Part shown: positions 37,651 to 50,725 of the stretch, piece by piece | Position numbering within the stretch: the first letter of the stretch is position 1 | Layout: each line of letters begins with the position of its first letter | From: Adiantum capillus-veneris | Lineage: Eukaryota; Streptophyta; Polypodiopsida; Polypodiales; Pteridaceae | Direction: 5' to 3' | NCBI GenBank assembly: GCA_014529385.2 | Contig: CM043944.1 | Span: forward strand, 61,883,748 to 61,947,747 | Length of the DNA stretch: 64,000 bases | The notes under the pieces: generated by a model | The model's input: the letters and a program-made list of their open reading frames with translations, nothing else | Told to the model about the DNA's origin: nothing | Databases searched by the model: none | Program-made: the position numbers and the translations under genes

Positions 37651-38779
37651 GGTTTGCAGATTAAAGAAGAGCTTGTATGGTTTAAAGCAAGCATCAAGAC
37701 AATGGTACTTGAAGTTTGATCGATGGATGTTGGATCATGGATTCAAAAGATGCAACTCGGATCACTACGTCTACACGAAGAATTTGGGAGATGGGAAGTT
37801 CATCATCCTAATGTTGTATGTTGATGACATGCTGATTGCAAGTGCTAACATGCAGGACATCAAAGACCTAAAAGAGGAGCTGTCTAAATCTTTTTCAATG
37901 AAAGATTTAGGTGATGCAAAGAGGATACTTGGTATGAAAATATCAAGGGACAGGACGAAGAAGACAATAAAGCTATCTCAAGAAGATTACATCAAGAAGG
38001 TACTAGAAAGGTTTGCAATGCAAAATGCAAAACCAGTTTCTACACCTTTGGCTGGTCATTTTAAACTAACGAAGGATATGTGTCCAAAGACACAAGAGGA
38101 GATAGCCTATATGTCTAAAGTTCCATATGCTGCAGCGGTAGGTTCTCTAATGTATGCTATGGTCTGGACAAGGCCAGACATTGCACATGCAGTGGGAGTT
38201 GTGAGTAGGTTCATGGACAACCCAGGTAAAGAGCATTGGCAAGCTGTGAAGTGGATACTTAGGTATCTAAAAGGGACAACAACAAATGCTTTGTATTTTG
38301 GAGGAACTGATATTTTTCTAGAAGGGTATGCTGATGCAGATATGGTAGGTGACAAAGATACTCGAAGAAGCACTGTTGGCTATGTGTTCATGGTTGGAGG
38401 CACAACTGTAAGTTGGGCTTCAAAGCTGCAGAAAGTGGTTTCACTTTCTACCACGGAAGCAGAGTATGTAGCAATGACGGAGGCAAGCAAAGAAATTCTG
38501 TGGCTTCACAGATTCTTCGAAGAGCTTGGATTCAAACAAGACAATTGTGTCTTGTATAGTGATAGCCAAATAACTATCCATCTTGCGAAGAACTCAGCCT
38601 TTCATTCAAGGACAAAGCACATTCAGGTGAGATATCACTTCATATGCACTCTTTTGGAAGAGGGACAGCTAAAGCTAGGAAAGGTGCATACAAGTGAAAA
38701 TCCTGTAGACATGTTTACAAAGGTGGTCAACAAGGAGAAGTTGAGCTTTTGCTCATCTTCAATCGGCATTCATGGATAA
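37649..38779 (+). pseudogene. C1 reverse transcriptase C-terminal half and RNase H
   Basis: 376 open codons. They start VCRLKKSLYGLKQASRQWYLKFDRWM (normally in the middle of copia RT), then FIILMLYVDDMLIAS, the catalytic YVDD box. LAKNSAFHSRTKHIQVRYHF and STTEAEYVAMTEASKEILWLHRFFEELG follow, from RNase H, with the catalytic YADADMVGDKDTRRST and LYSDSQ segments. The RT fingers and first palm part, with the first catalytic Asp, are absent. A deletion between 37640 and 37650 is therefore inferred. Confidence 0.95.
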
Positions 38780-38828
38780 GAAGCCAGAATGGAAAGTAGT
38801 CACAGGTTTGGTTTAGAGATCAGTCTCC

Positions 38829-38838
38829 AAGTGGGAGA
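38829..38838 (+). other. C1 polypurine tract
   Basis: AAGTGGGAGA directly before the 3' LTR at 38840; primes plus-strand DNA synthesis in this family. Confidence 0.85.
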
Positions 38839-38839
38839 T

Positions 38840-39600
38840 TGTTAAGTATGGAGCCTGATTTACCCTTGCAATTTTCTGTGGTAAAAGCACACATTTGTAA
38901 GGCTCCCATTATGAGAAGAAGCCATCGTGCGTGAAGGAAAATCACTCACCGAAAACCAAAATTTTCACAGACAAGAATCAGGGGCAACTTTAGGGGCCTC
39001 GGGGGCGGAGGCCCCCGAGACTTTTTTTTTCCTCGCCGGAATATTATGGTCGGACGGCGGCCGGAAAGTGATCGGAAAACAACCGGTCGGTTGGCCGGTG
39101 GCCGGTGGTCGGAAGTCAATGGCCGGTGATCGGTGGATGAATTCAATGGCCGGTGGCCGAATTCAAAAGAGGACTTGTCTTCTCAAGGGCGGCCACACAG
39201 GGACGGATTGGAGGGTCCGATTTGGACTTATTCACACAAGGGCGGCTACACATGGCTGCCTCTCATAAGAGAGGGCAGCCCTTTTGGCCTATAAAAGGAG
39301 GCCATTTCTACACACATTTCATAGTGTGAAGTTGACGCAACAAGGTGAGTGTGAGGTGGTGAGAGTGAAGCAAGGCGGGAGCTCTATTAAGGGTTTAATC
39401 CCTTTGTAAACTACTTCTTCTTCTGAAGTGCTTGAGTGGCTGCTTTCCCGTGGACGTAGCCCACATTGGGTGAACCACGTATATCGTGTGTACTCTCTCT
39501 CTCTCTCTCTCTACTCTATAATCTCTTGTGTGTGAAATCTATCTCTCTCCAGTAAGTAATCTACTCAAAAATCTATTTAGCGACGTCTTATTTCCTAACA
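38840..39600 (+). repeat. C1 3' LTR
   Basis: Uninterrupted 761-bp LTR, TGTTAAG...CTAACA, followed by the TSD AAATT. It provides the pre-insertion reference for the N1 target site (AGGAGGCCATTTCTACAC at about 39297). Confidence 0.97.
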
Positions 39601-39605
39601 AAATT

Positions 39606-39665
39606 CTCCTTCATCATGGAGATAGCAGGCCATCTGTAGATCTCTTTTTTCTCAAACAATTAGAC

Positions 39666-39712
<47 letters not shown>

Positions 39713-39954
39713 CATGCTGCTTAACAAGAAGCGGCTTCTATTGTATGAAGAACACCCTCTAAATTTTAAATTAGAAGGTAATAAAACCTTCAAAATATGA
39801 AGGAATTTAGTATTTAAAGTTTTTGTTGGGCACTGAGAGGAGGGGGGGGGGGGGGGGGGGGGGGGAGAGAATTAAACAACTACCACCAACCAAGAGAACT
39901 ATCCAATTAAACAAAGAGAAGGGAGGAGGAGGAGTAGAATAGAAATATTAATCC

Positions 39955-40009
<55 letters not shown>

Positions 40010-40292
40010 CTCTTCAATAGCTATAAAGAACCTAGATCCATTGAATAAGGGCTAGAAAATCCTGTGTAATGTGTGAGAGCCTGCCAAGATTCGTATTAAA
40101 GGAATATTTCTTGCCTCTCGCATGTATATTTTTATTTGAGAATCCATAGAGAGATATTGTGAATCATTTTTTTAAATTCAAGAGAGTGTATACATGTAGA
40201 ATAACATAATCTATATAATTTTCCACTTTTGTAGTCGTAAGAATAGAAGACGTGCATTTTCTAGCCGTAGCAACGCGCGGGTCACATACTAG
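39606..40292 (+). repeat. Helitron 3' tail with (GT)n and G-run tracts
   Basis: Contains (GT)n 39669-39711, a 24-base G run 39842-39865 and (GT)n at about 39956-40008. It ends in the Helitron 3' terminus GTAGCAACGCGCGGGTCACATACTAG. No gene. Confidence 0.9.
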
Positions 40293-40293
40293 T

Positions 40294-40701
40294 TCCTTTG
40301 ATATTGTAATGTCAATTGAGGATGTAATTCCCACATGGAACATATTACCTCGGGAAGATGGAATGAATAGGGAAGACATTCTTGCTTTCTGTACACAGTT
40401 ATTAGAAAGAATTCCTCAAGATATTCAGATTGCACGAGCATGATTAGAAGATGCAAGGTTAAAGAATACGGGCAGATTTGAGAAGAGGCATAGGCTCATA
40501 CCTAAATATATTGAGGAAGGTGATTGGATGTTGGTGTATGACAGTAGTCTTGGATGAGAATGAAGAAAGTGAGAATGATGCATTAGATTTTGTCGAATGT
40601 GATGATGAAATTGACATGTATGTTCACTTAGATGAAGACTGAACCTGCAAAGAGATGTGTATGGCACATGGTGGAGGATGTGCAGGTTTAGAGGGGGTGG
40701 A
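40294..40701 (+). pseudogene. G3 integrase C-terminus and polypurine tract
   Basis: Resumes VIPTWNILPREDGMNREDILAFCTQLLERIPQDIQIARA, a stop, then LEDARLKNTGRFEKRHRLIPKYIEEGDWMLVYDSSLG. This is the conserved GPY-side tail of this gypsy lineage, in continuity with the core ended at 25137. A purine-rich tract AGAGGGGGTGGA ends at 40701, followed by TGTCATG of the probable 3' LTR. Confidence 0.85.
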
Positions 40702-42798
<2,097 letters not shown>

Positions 42799-43860
42799 AT
42801 AATAATCTTTTTTTTTTCAGAACTCACAATCAAAACATTACATCAGCCGCCATGCTCATCTCGAGCCATGGCACCACACATTCAAGGCGGACAAGGAAGC
42901 CACGCGGACCCAACATAGATAAATACACCAAATCATAACAAACGGTTAACAAGTTGTATACATCGGTTGAAAAGGGAGCCACCCTCACAAAGGAACAAGA
43001 CCACAAAGCAAGTCAAATTAGGTGCCACAGAAGCCCAAACCTCTGTCATTGGAGAGAGCTCCACCCAAATACGATCGCCGACAGAAAGCAATAAAGCTAC
43101 AAGGGGTGGGGCCCAAAGTCCCCATCACCAACACTGGTCACAAAGGGTACCACCAAGTCGAGGACCATGTCACCAACTTCGGTAGACTCCACGAACAACA
43201 TAAGATCGATCACCATCAGAGCCAAAACCTAACATCCTTAGAGACCAACAAAATAAAATACAGATCCTCCGAACCACAAAACAGCCAACCGAGTAGGCAG
43301 ATGTAGATCCCTATCCCACACAGGCTTGGACAGGGCAGCCAAGATTCTAGATACTAAGAACTGTATCCATAAACAACCATAACCCTCCCTTCCCTTGTTT
43401 TTGGGCTAAACCACAACGTAGTACCACCTGTCACCCACGAAACCCTCAGTTCAGTGCCAAATGGAAACCCACCAGGAAGAAACAACACGAGAAAAGCAAC
43501 ACCACATGCCATTTTGGAGGGCCAGGGGTCCCAACATCTCGAGAGATCCAAACTCCACATGCATGTACGGGTGCCTTTTTGCCGAGGCCAGGAAGGGCAC
43601 CTTCCACCTTGTCCAAAAAGAGGGGGGATTGTCAAAGGAGCTACCCGAGGACGAAGGTTGGGCAGCCAGGTGACCACTCTGGAGCAGAACTTCATCCATC
43701 GCGACCAAGCACCCTCCGCACCACAACAGCCCGACGAAGCCTGCATTGACCCTCCCTCATAGCACTCTACTCCAAGGAGCCCCGAACTCATGAGGCAGAG
43801 GGCAAGGTAGCAAGTGAACGCAGATCCGCCACAGGAACCCTACCATACTATAATAATCTT
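42799..43860 (-). mobile_element. Poly(A)-tailed retro-insertion with 11-bp TSD
   Basis: The 11-bp repeat ATAATAATCTT occurs at 42799-42809 and 43850-43860. The left copy runs straight into poly-T (to 42817), so on the minus strand the inserted sequence ends in poly(A). This is the signature of target-primed reverse transcription: a 5'-truncated LINE, a SINE-like unit or a processed transcript of about 1.03 kb. The minus strand contains a 145-residue frame (43354-43791) without a recognised domain. No RT motif was seen, so the source is undetermined. Confidence 0.75.
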
Positions 43861-45900
43861 ACCACTACTCTTACAACGGTGGCAAACAAATGTCAAATTT
43901 TAACAAGCTCTGATGATGGCCAGCATGTACAAAAGACAATGTTTTGTTAATGCCTCTCTTACAAGAAAGACCAAGAAAAAAAGTTGGACATCATTAACTT
44001 ACCACGTGCCACTAATCAACAAGCTTTAGAAACCAACGTTGCATGCATCCACAAGTTCAACAGTTCACTAAGGCCTTATGTAGGCCAAGAAGAAAACGAG
44101 AGCAAGAGCTCGTGTTAACAACGACAAGAGGAAGGCTCATATGCGGTTGGCTAGGAAGTGTCAAGTAAATGTTTTACACCATATAGCTTGTACACTTCGC
44201 ATTCAAATGCCCAATCGGGCTTTTCAAAGAATGGCGCATGTTGTTATCTTGTCTAGCCTTACCTTGCTTTTTCGGTCACTAATCCATAGACACTTAGAAC
44301 GTCCTCCTTTGAAGGTGAAAATAGGTCCTACAAATGGGCTATCAAAATGGCCTCTCTATAAATTTGAAGGGTCCCAAGGGCAGAAGGGGGCTTTGTACAA
44401 GGTTCATCTTCACACCTCATCAAGTTCGTAACGTCAAGGATTGGTCAAAGAAGGTTAGTGCTCAAAAAAAGCCTAGGTTCAGTGTAATCCCACCTACAAA
44501 TGTTGAGATTTATCGCTAAATTTTAAATTTGAGGGTGAGGAAACCTAGAAATTTTGGAGAACTATAATGTAATTTAATGTAAAAGCCTTCGTTGGTGTAC
44601 GTCATCCGTAGGTTTGTCAAGTTTCTAGAAAAAAGGTGTTTTCGAGCACTGAAGAAAGTATGTGTCAAGCATTTATGAGCTCAAAGGGAACAACAGGAGT
44701 TTTGTACCTAAACACATGGGGCATTGAAGCAGCAATGTTAAAGTGGGGAGAGAAAAGAAGGAAAGATTTCACTTCAATAACAGGTGCTCTCATGTTGGAA
44801 GGACCTCATGGTGAAGCATAGCTTTCACTGTAACACCAAACACTAAGACACTTGAACGAGACAATGAAACTCCACTTACAACTCTATAATTCCTTCACAA
44901 CAATAAACGCATGGGTGGTGCCTAAAAAATAAGAATTTCTATTTTGAGTGATCTTTGCAAAAAGCATTTAATTTAGAGACTCTAAAAGTAGCCACTTTTG
45001 TGATTTTCTAAAAACTTAAATTGGTTACATTACTCAAAAGGAAAGAGACCTTTTTTTTTTTTTGCCAAACTTACAATTGTGAGTGGAGAGAAATTATATT
45101 ATCTCAAAAAAAATACAATAACCCCTGAGCATTGTATTCTATAACATCTATATAATACAATAGCACATATGAAAATTGACATTAACATCTAAAGGAAGAA
45201 GCAACACTACACTGTGTGAAAAGCATATATACATTTGAGAAATGCTACGTTTTTTTTTGTGATGAAAAAACCAATGTATTTGTTGTGAATTTTGCAAATG
45301 TGTTATGGGAACAATAATTGAGGAAAGAGAGAGAAATCGGTGTTTGGTTTTGTTTTTTAGTTTAAATGAGAGGATCCAAAATTGATTTAAATGTGAAACA
45401 ATAGAGATTGATATGAGTTTTTTTCATAATGAATGAACAAGATTACTTGATCGGAATTTTGCGAATGGTTTTTGTGCACAATAATTGAAGAAAAAGAGAG
45501 AAAAAGGATGTTGTGTTAGCAGACAGGAAATCAGATTTCATTGAGACGTGCACGACAGTGACAAGGATAATTTAGATCTTTCTGTTTTGTTTCAAGAATA
45601 TGTATTTCTTGCAGTGAGGGGGACGAGCTCGTAGAATATTATATCCAAATGAACTTGTACTACTATGTGTACCGATGAGTGTTTTTTCTAGTATACGTGC
45701 TACATGTAAATTCTTGGAGACGGAAAGTATGTCAAAAATAAAGTTTTCTTCGAATGGCTGGTAGCGAATAACATCGGATTGCATTTTTGAAGGTGGTTGT
45801 CGAGTGTGCTGTACCTTTCGTCTTTCAAAATTGTTTGTGACACCTATGTACTTTCATCCATTTTGGCGGCATGTGATGGAGTAGACGGTGTATTCAATGT
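43861..45900. other. No gene recognised; one inverted copy of the AT-rich repeat
   Basis: At about 44435-44650 the minus strand repeats the family of 27470-29170 (ACATTTGTAGGTGGGATTACACTGAACCTAGG and related phrases). The rest is AT-rich. A minus frame at 45572-45784 reads HVARILEKTLIGTHSSTSSFGYNILRARPPHCKKYIF and could be a further piece of the Helitron-related locus to the right; unassigned. Confidence 0.5.
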
Positions 45901-46038
45901 CCGTTGTTTTTTTCTTGGTTGATTGTCATGCTCGAGAAGCAGAACTTGAGTCTTGTTGTCTTGTTCTGCACAACAAAAGCAGGAAAGAAAGAAACAGGAT
46001 TACTACAAGATTGCATGCTGAAACTTGAGAATATTAGA

Positions 46039-46844
46039 CTATATAATCGAGCGGGGTATTTCTTGAATTTTTTTCTTGGTGGTGTCACATGTGGGTGGGT
46101 TGTCAATGTTGATGAAGGCGTATGGATAATCACTTCCAAAGCGTGCTTTGTAAACATCCTTGTTGTGTTGCCATGTCAGCCTTTGCTCTATAATTGATGG
46201 TGGCTCGTCATTGCATTGTCTCTTGAAGCTTGCGAAGATCTTACTTGCGTCATTGTTCATTGTATCTAAGAGGTCCTCGAGCGTGATATCGTAGCCATAG
46301 TGCAACATCTCAAGAATGTAGGGCTTTATTGGGTCTTCAATTGAAGCAAACGATTACCGTCCTCGACTATCATGAGATCCTCAGGCACGTCAATCTCTAT
46401 AGATAGTTTGCAAATGATCTCTTTCATTAGAACTAGAAAAAAAGAGTATTAGAAGGGACAAACAAAAAAAAATTCCTTGTATAAAAGCATGTTTTTTTAC
46501 TGTTTATTGTAGACAACAAAGCAATGAGAAGAAAGAAAAGATAAAATTGCATGTGTGTAGAGCTAACTTGTTGCTCTTTTGATACCCATGCTCTTGTTTT
46601 TTTCGAGCTGCTTTACGAATCTGTCTATTAACAATCGCAATTCAGCATAGTTTGCAAAACCCTTGATGTAATTGTCCAGGCGACAACCTGCCAGGTTAAG
46701 CAGGTGCATTTGCCTCTCTGTTGGATACTGACATGGTTCGATTTGGGGGTTTTTCTTTGAGGCAATGTTTTGCTTGAAAAGGGTAACAAGTCTTTGCAAG
46801 GTTATACAAATGCGATCAGTATTTTGTGTGCATTGGAGGAACAT
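46039..46844 (-). pseudogene. Unidentified frames downstream of the Helitron helicase
   Basis: Two minus frames. 46563-46844 contains PCQYPTERQMHLLNLAGCRLDNYIKGFANYAELRLLIDRFVKQLEKNKS. 46039-46308 contains LLDTMNNDASKIFASFKRQCNDEPPSIIEQRLTWQHNKDVYKARFGSDYPYAFINIDNPPTC. Both look protein-like in composition and follow the helicase on the same strand. They may be a C-terminal extension or captured exons. No family was recognised. Confidence 0.35.
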
Positions 46845-47177
46845 AATGTGATATGTTTTATAGAGCAGTATACCTTTGAATTGCTCATTTTATTCTCTTT
46901 GTTATCTATGTTGCCTGCAATGGTGACATGGTTAGAGTTCATATTGAAAAAACCAGTAGTAGAATTGTTAGAACCGTTGAGAAGGTGTTCATAAGAATCG
47001 AGACAAAAGTAGAGCGCAAGATAATGCTACAAAAAGTGGAGTACAAGTTAATGACAGTTTTGAAAGATCAACATGGAAGACTCTTGAGACATCAGTTATA
47101 TATTTATAGATTATTTGTTGCACAAATGCTGAAAAACAAAGTCATATGAAAATTTTACGAACTATTAGAGTACATGA

Positions 47178-47750
47178 TCAACTAGCCACCAAAACTTTCC
47201 TAATGAGCACCGTGTATAATATGAAGTGGAATAGGGCGAAATATATCAGGAGTCGGTAGATTGAGAATTCGGAGATTTCGACGATCTGTGATTCGCGATA
47301 ACATGACGTATGCAAGCCCCGGTGCAAATACATCTCTGAAGATAAGAAGAACTTTGGTAGAAATTGTTGCACCCACACCCTGTGCCTTATGTCCAGTCAT
47401 GGCGTATGCAAGTGTCAAGGGAAATGTGGATTTGTGAAACCATGTGCCGTTGACTGCAGTTCGTTTATGCTTTGTTCGACGAAGTGCCATCTGTTTAACT
47501 GGTACAATGAATGAGAACAACGATACATATAAATTGACCTTCGTTGTTATGCGTTATGGCGTCAACAATACATGTTGCACCGTTTGTTGCACCGATTCTT
47601 AAGTCGATGTTTTCAGTGATCATGCAACGAGCCTCAATTGCGATCGAGTCCAGCTCGTTGAACTTAGGGTCTAGGAGCCATTGCTAAAGTACATTTATGT
47701 TACCCACGTTCTTCTTCAGGTCAACTTTTGTAATGTCAGTTTCATTGTAC
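47178..47750 (-). pseudogene. Helitron helicase, C-terminal motifs
   Basis: The frame at 47200-47520 reads RRTKHKRTAVNGTWFHKSTFPLTLAYAMTGHKAQGVGATISTKVLLIFRDVFAPGLAYVMLSRITDRRNLRIL. The phrases FPLTLAYAMTxHKAQG (motif V) and AYVMLSRITDRRNL (motif VI) are those of Pif1/RecD-type helicases at the end of Helitron transposases. Separated from the upstream helicase half by stops and shifts at 47520-47754. Confidence 0.88.
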
Positions 47751-47753
47751 AAG

Positions 47754-48764
47754 TTATTCAAGGCAAGGTTGTTGTAGGTGTTGGACGTCTGATCTATGAG
47801 TGTAAATTATTGTAGTGGAGTCATTGATGTGGTCATGAACATGTGATTCATCTATAATGCATGCTCCCAAGGTACAATTGATGTCATATGTGGTTGGTCT
47901 TCTTTCACGAATAATGGTCAAGAATTGGAGGAGTTCAGGGTCCATTGCATCTCGTATGGAGCATGACATCTTGTAGAAAGTTGCATGCAGCCAGTGCACC
48001 GAGCTTGTGATATGGCATGCTTCACAAAGGTCCCGTGCGTGATTACAAACTGGGGGCAACTGTGCAAGGTCACTAAGCAAGAGAATACATTTGTTGTTGA
48101 AGGGATCTGTCAATGTACTGCTTGTTACGTTGACAATCTGTCTTATGATAAGATCAAAAGTGGTCTGTGTTAACATAGACAGCTTGTCTATGATTATATT
48201 ATGTGCTTCTTTTATATCCAAATATCTTTCGTCGGTTTTGTGAATAGAGAGGGGATACTGTTGATTCCTTGTTGGTATCTTGAATTGATAATGGACTGTA
48301 GATGCAAAGCTGCTAAGTCTTGTTGCTACAGCTCCGATCGATGCAAGAAGTATGACACTCATGTTTCGTCTGACATACTCAAATGTCAAATATCTGATAA
48401 GATGTGTTTTTCCACTCCCTGGTGTCCCAGTGACAACATGCAAGCAATTCTTGGCATTCAATAATTTGCTGTATATATTTAACTGTTCTATTGTGAGTTC
48501 TGAGTCATTGACAGCAGCGAACTCCTTCAATATGGCTAGTGACTTTACTCGATGGTGGTACATGTCTGGGTCATTATCTATTGAAGGTGAAATTATTTCA
48601 TTTGCTCTTTGCAATGTAGTTTTCTGAAGTATCATATGGACAAGCTGATTGATTTGTTCATTGACTAGCATGTTTCTTTGTGTGTACTCTGTAATGTACA
48701 TCTCTAAGTCCTCGTTGCTTTGGATCAGATCCCTTGCCTGACACTCTACGAAGTAAGAGCCCAT
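47754..48764 (-). pseudogene. Helitron helicase, N-terminal half (Pif1-like)
   Basis: 336 open codons. HVVTGTPGSGKTHLIRYLTFEYVRR carries Walker A (GTPGSGKT). IIIDKLSMLTQ stands where Helitron helicases have (I)IDExSM, so the Walker B Glu is Lys. CILLLSDLAQLPPVCN replaces the usual GDxxQLPPV, with S for G. The upstream part includes EDLEMYITEYTQRNMLVNEQ and SELTIEQLNIYSKLLN. It unwinds DNA in the rolling-circle mechanism. The altered Walker B suggests loss of activity. Confidence 0.92.
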
Positions 48765-49070
48765 TGTATTATCAGCTTATAGAAGCTCTGTCTCTCTTTG
48801 GAAGCATACATGACGTAGCAAGATGTTATAGAAGAAGGCTTTTGTGTGGTGTCCTGGATGGTATTTTGTGAACTTGACCAATCTTTTCTAATGTTTAATG
48901 GCATTGCCATAGTTGTCCAGCAAAGGTGTATATTATGCACTTTGCCGACGTTTTTCGACAATGTGGTTTTTGTGGTACTCAAAGAATGTCAAGGTTTCAA
49001 GGGTGGTTGGTCTAGCACAATACAAATCAAAAAGGTGCATCACAACATTGTGTGCTTTGGACATGATACG

Positions 49071-50725
49071 TTAACTGAGTTCTGGAGGCGGTGAATCTAT
49101 GTAGAATACAGGGTCCCTTTTTGTTATGATTGGAATCTGTAAGCAATTCAACGCAGCTTCTGTGGCAGAAATTAGCTTAGTCAAAAGAGCAGCAACTATC
49201 AATTGCAGTTTAATCTTGTCGAGTCCTTCCAAACCCAATTTTGTGGCTGCTTCTGCAGATATGTTCAATGGTCCAATATCTTCAGTCTTCATTGTGTACT
49301 TGAGTAGATAATACGACAAAGATGAATTTGTGACACGTTGGATTTTCATATGAGCGCCCCAAAATAGAAGAACAGTCGAATGGTACGGAACCAAATTTCG
49401 ATCATCATGAGTTGGTCGATAGTACATCCACTTCAAGGAATGGGAATCTAGAGATGGACAAGGATTTGACTGAATGTCGTATGGAGATCTGTACTTGCAT
49501 TTGCCATCGTGGCTGTGGAGATGACATGCATCGTGACATACATGCATTTGTTTCTTAACGACGAGTTCACGAAGTGTGCTTGCATGCATTTCATCAGCAA
49601 GTGAAATAGGAATATGAGCAGAAATCTCTGATGCTATTTTCTCGATGTCGTTCTCATCCACCCATAGGATGACATGGGCATGAAGGGAACCTCTTTTTTG
49701 GATCTCATACCTTATAAGGTGGTGATGAATTCGGCCCAAGATCTGGCTTCCTTGTAAGATAGAGCGATTCATGAACTGTTTTAATCGATTGTGAAAGAGC
49801 AATGCACATTCAACTGGAGAATCTTTCCAAGAGAACTCAGTGTTGAATGTCCGAGCTATCCTCTCGATTGTACAATCTCATTCCATTTTGTGGCGGTCAC
49901 TTCATCAGGTGTGAAAGTAATGAGTATGTTCGAAAAACCCCATGCATCAACCATGATGATCAAATCCTTTAATGAACGTCTATGCCAGGATGGACTGCCA
50001 GCAATTGTCGCTAGGAGGTTGAAGCGAAATATGTTCCTTATGGCTTCCTCCTCATTTGCATTCTTGTGTGCTCTTTTGTACATGTCAATATCTCTCTGCA
50101 AAATGGTGGTTGTTGTACTGTTCACGATCAAAATTGCCTATTTTAGTTGGTACATTAGCAGGAGGTATGGCTTGTACAATGTATACAAAGAGAATAGGGT
50201 GTGGATTCTCATTCGAATGTAGTCACTGAATCGAATCTATCCATTGTAATGGCCATGTCCAAAAGGAAAGAAGAACGGAAAAAGAGCTGACTCTATTGTG
50301 ATGTCTTTGAAATCTGATATCCGGCTTGGCAAGCCATTGTACATGAAGGAAGAAACACGACTGAGAAGTATATCTCCGTTGCGGAGCTGTATGGAACCAA
50401 ACTCACGCGTGCCGTATGCGGTATATGCGTATCGTCTTGATGGCTCAACCAATGTTTCCAAAATCTAGAAGCTGTTTTCATTCTAGGCTTGCTTCATTAA
50501 GTCGAAGGGTTGTACCTCTGAATGACGACGGATCATTTCTCCTAGAACCTCTTCAGACAGTATGCACAACCCTATTCTTTTGTGTGGTCGTTCGGCCATG
50601 CACTTATATCTCTACAATATGGGATTGTTCTTGATATTGAAAGCCAGGACATCTGAAACGGTTGAGGTGGATAGCTCATGACTTGTAGAGTGTAGACTAG
50701 CAGCACTTGACCAAGATATTAGTCG
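49071..50725 (-). pseudogene. Helitron Rep (HUH) domain, interrupted frames
   Basis: Minus-strand frames read ESALFPFFFPFGHGHYNG (50237-50300) and RDIDMYKRAHKNANEEEAIRNIFRFNLLATIAGSPSWHRRSLKDLIIMVDAWGFSNILITFTPDEVTATKWNEI (49856-50131). Next comes FHNRLKQFMNRSILQGSQILGRIHHHLIRYEIQKRGSLHAHVILWVDENDIEKI (49640-49802). The order FPFxFPxGxG, the GxPxxFxT-like region and 'xFExQKRGxxHxHxxLW' is diagnostic for Helitron Rep; LHAHVILW is the HUH pair. The catalytic Tyr pair region follows on 49071-49600 but could not be assigned with confidence. Reading continues, with stops, to the LTR insertion at 50726. Confidence 0.9.

Larger units (their letters stand above)
29789..39600 (+). mobile_element. Ty1/copia retrotransposon (element C1), nested host
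   Basis: Direct LTRs of about 760 bp (5': 29789-30251 plus 35143-35439; 3': 38840-39600) start TGTTAAGTATGG and end TTTCCTAACA. A perfect 5-bp TSD AAATT lies at 29784-29788 and 39601-39605. An iMet primer site is at 35442-35453 and a polypurine tract AAGTGGGAGA at 38829-38838. Domain order gag, protease, integrase, RT, RNase H identifies Ty1/copia. The copy is defective: frameshifts, a 58-bp duplication, a small inverted segment and a deletion from integrase tail into RT. Confidence 0.97.
25138..40292 (+). mobile_element. Non-autonomous Helitron inserted in G3 integrase
   Basis: Starts TCTATCTATACTAATAGATAAAGG (5' TC) and ends ...GCAACGCGCGGGTCACATACTAG (3' CTAG), preceded by a GC-rich stretch with a short CCGT/GCGG stem. 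The flanking bases are A (25137) and T (40293), with no target duplication, as Helitrons require. Flanks on both sides are consecutive pieces of the same gypsy integrase, which independently fixes the boundaries to within a base or so. Without the inner copia element it is about 5.3 kb. It encodes no Rep/helicase and carries a PPR fragment and repeat arrays. The family mobilises by rolling-circle replication with helicase supplied in trans. Confidence 0.85.
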
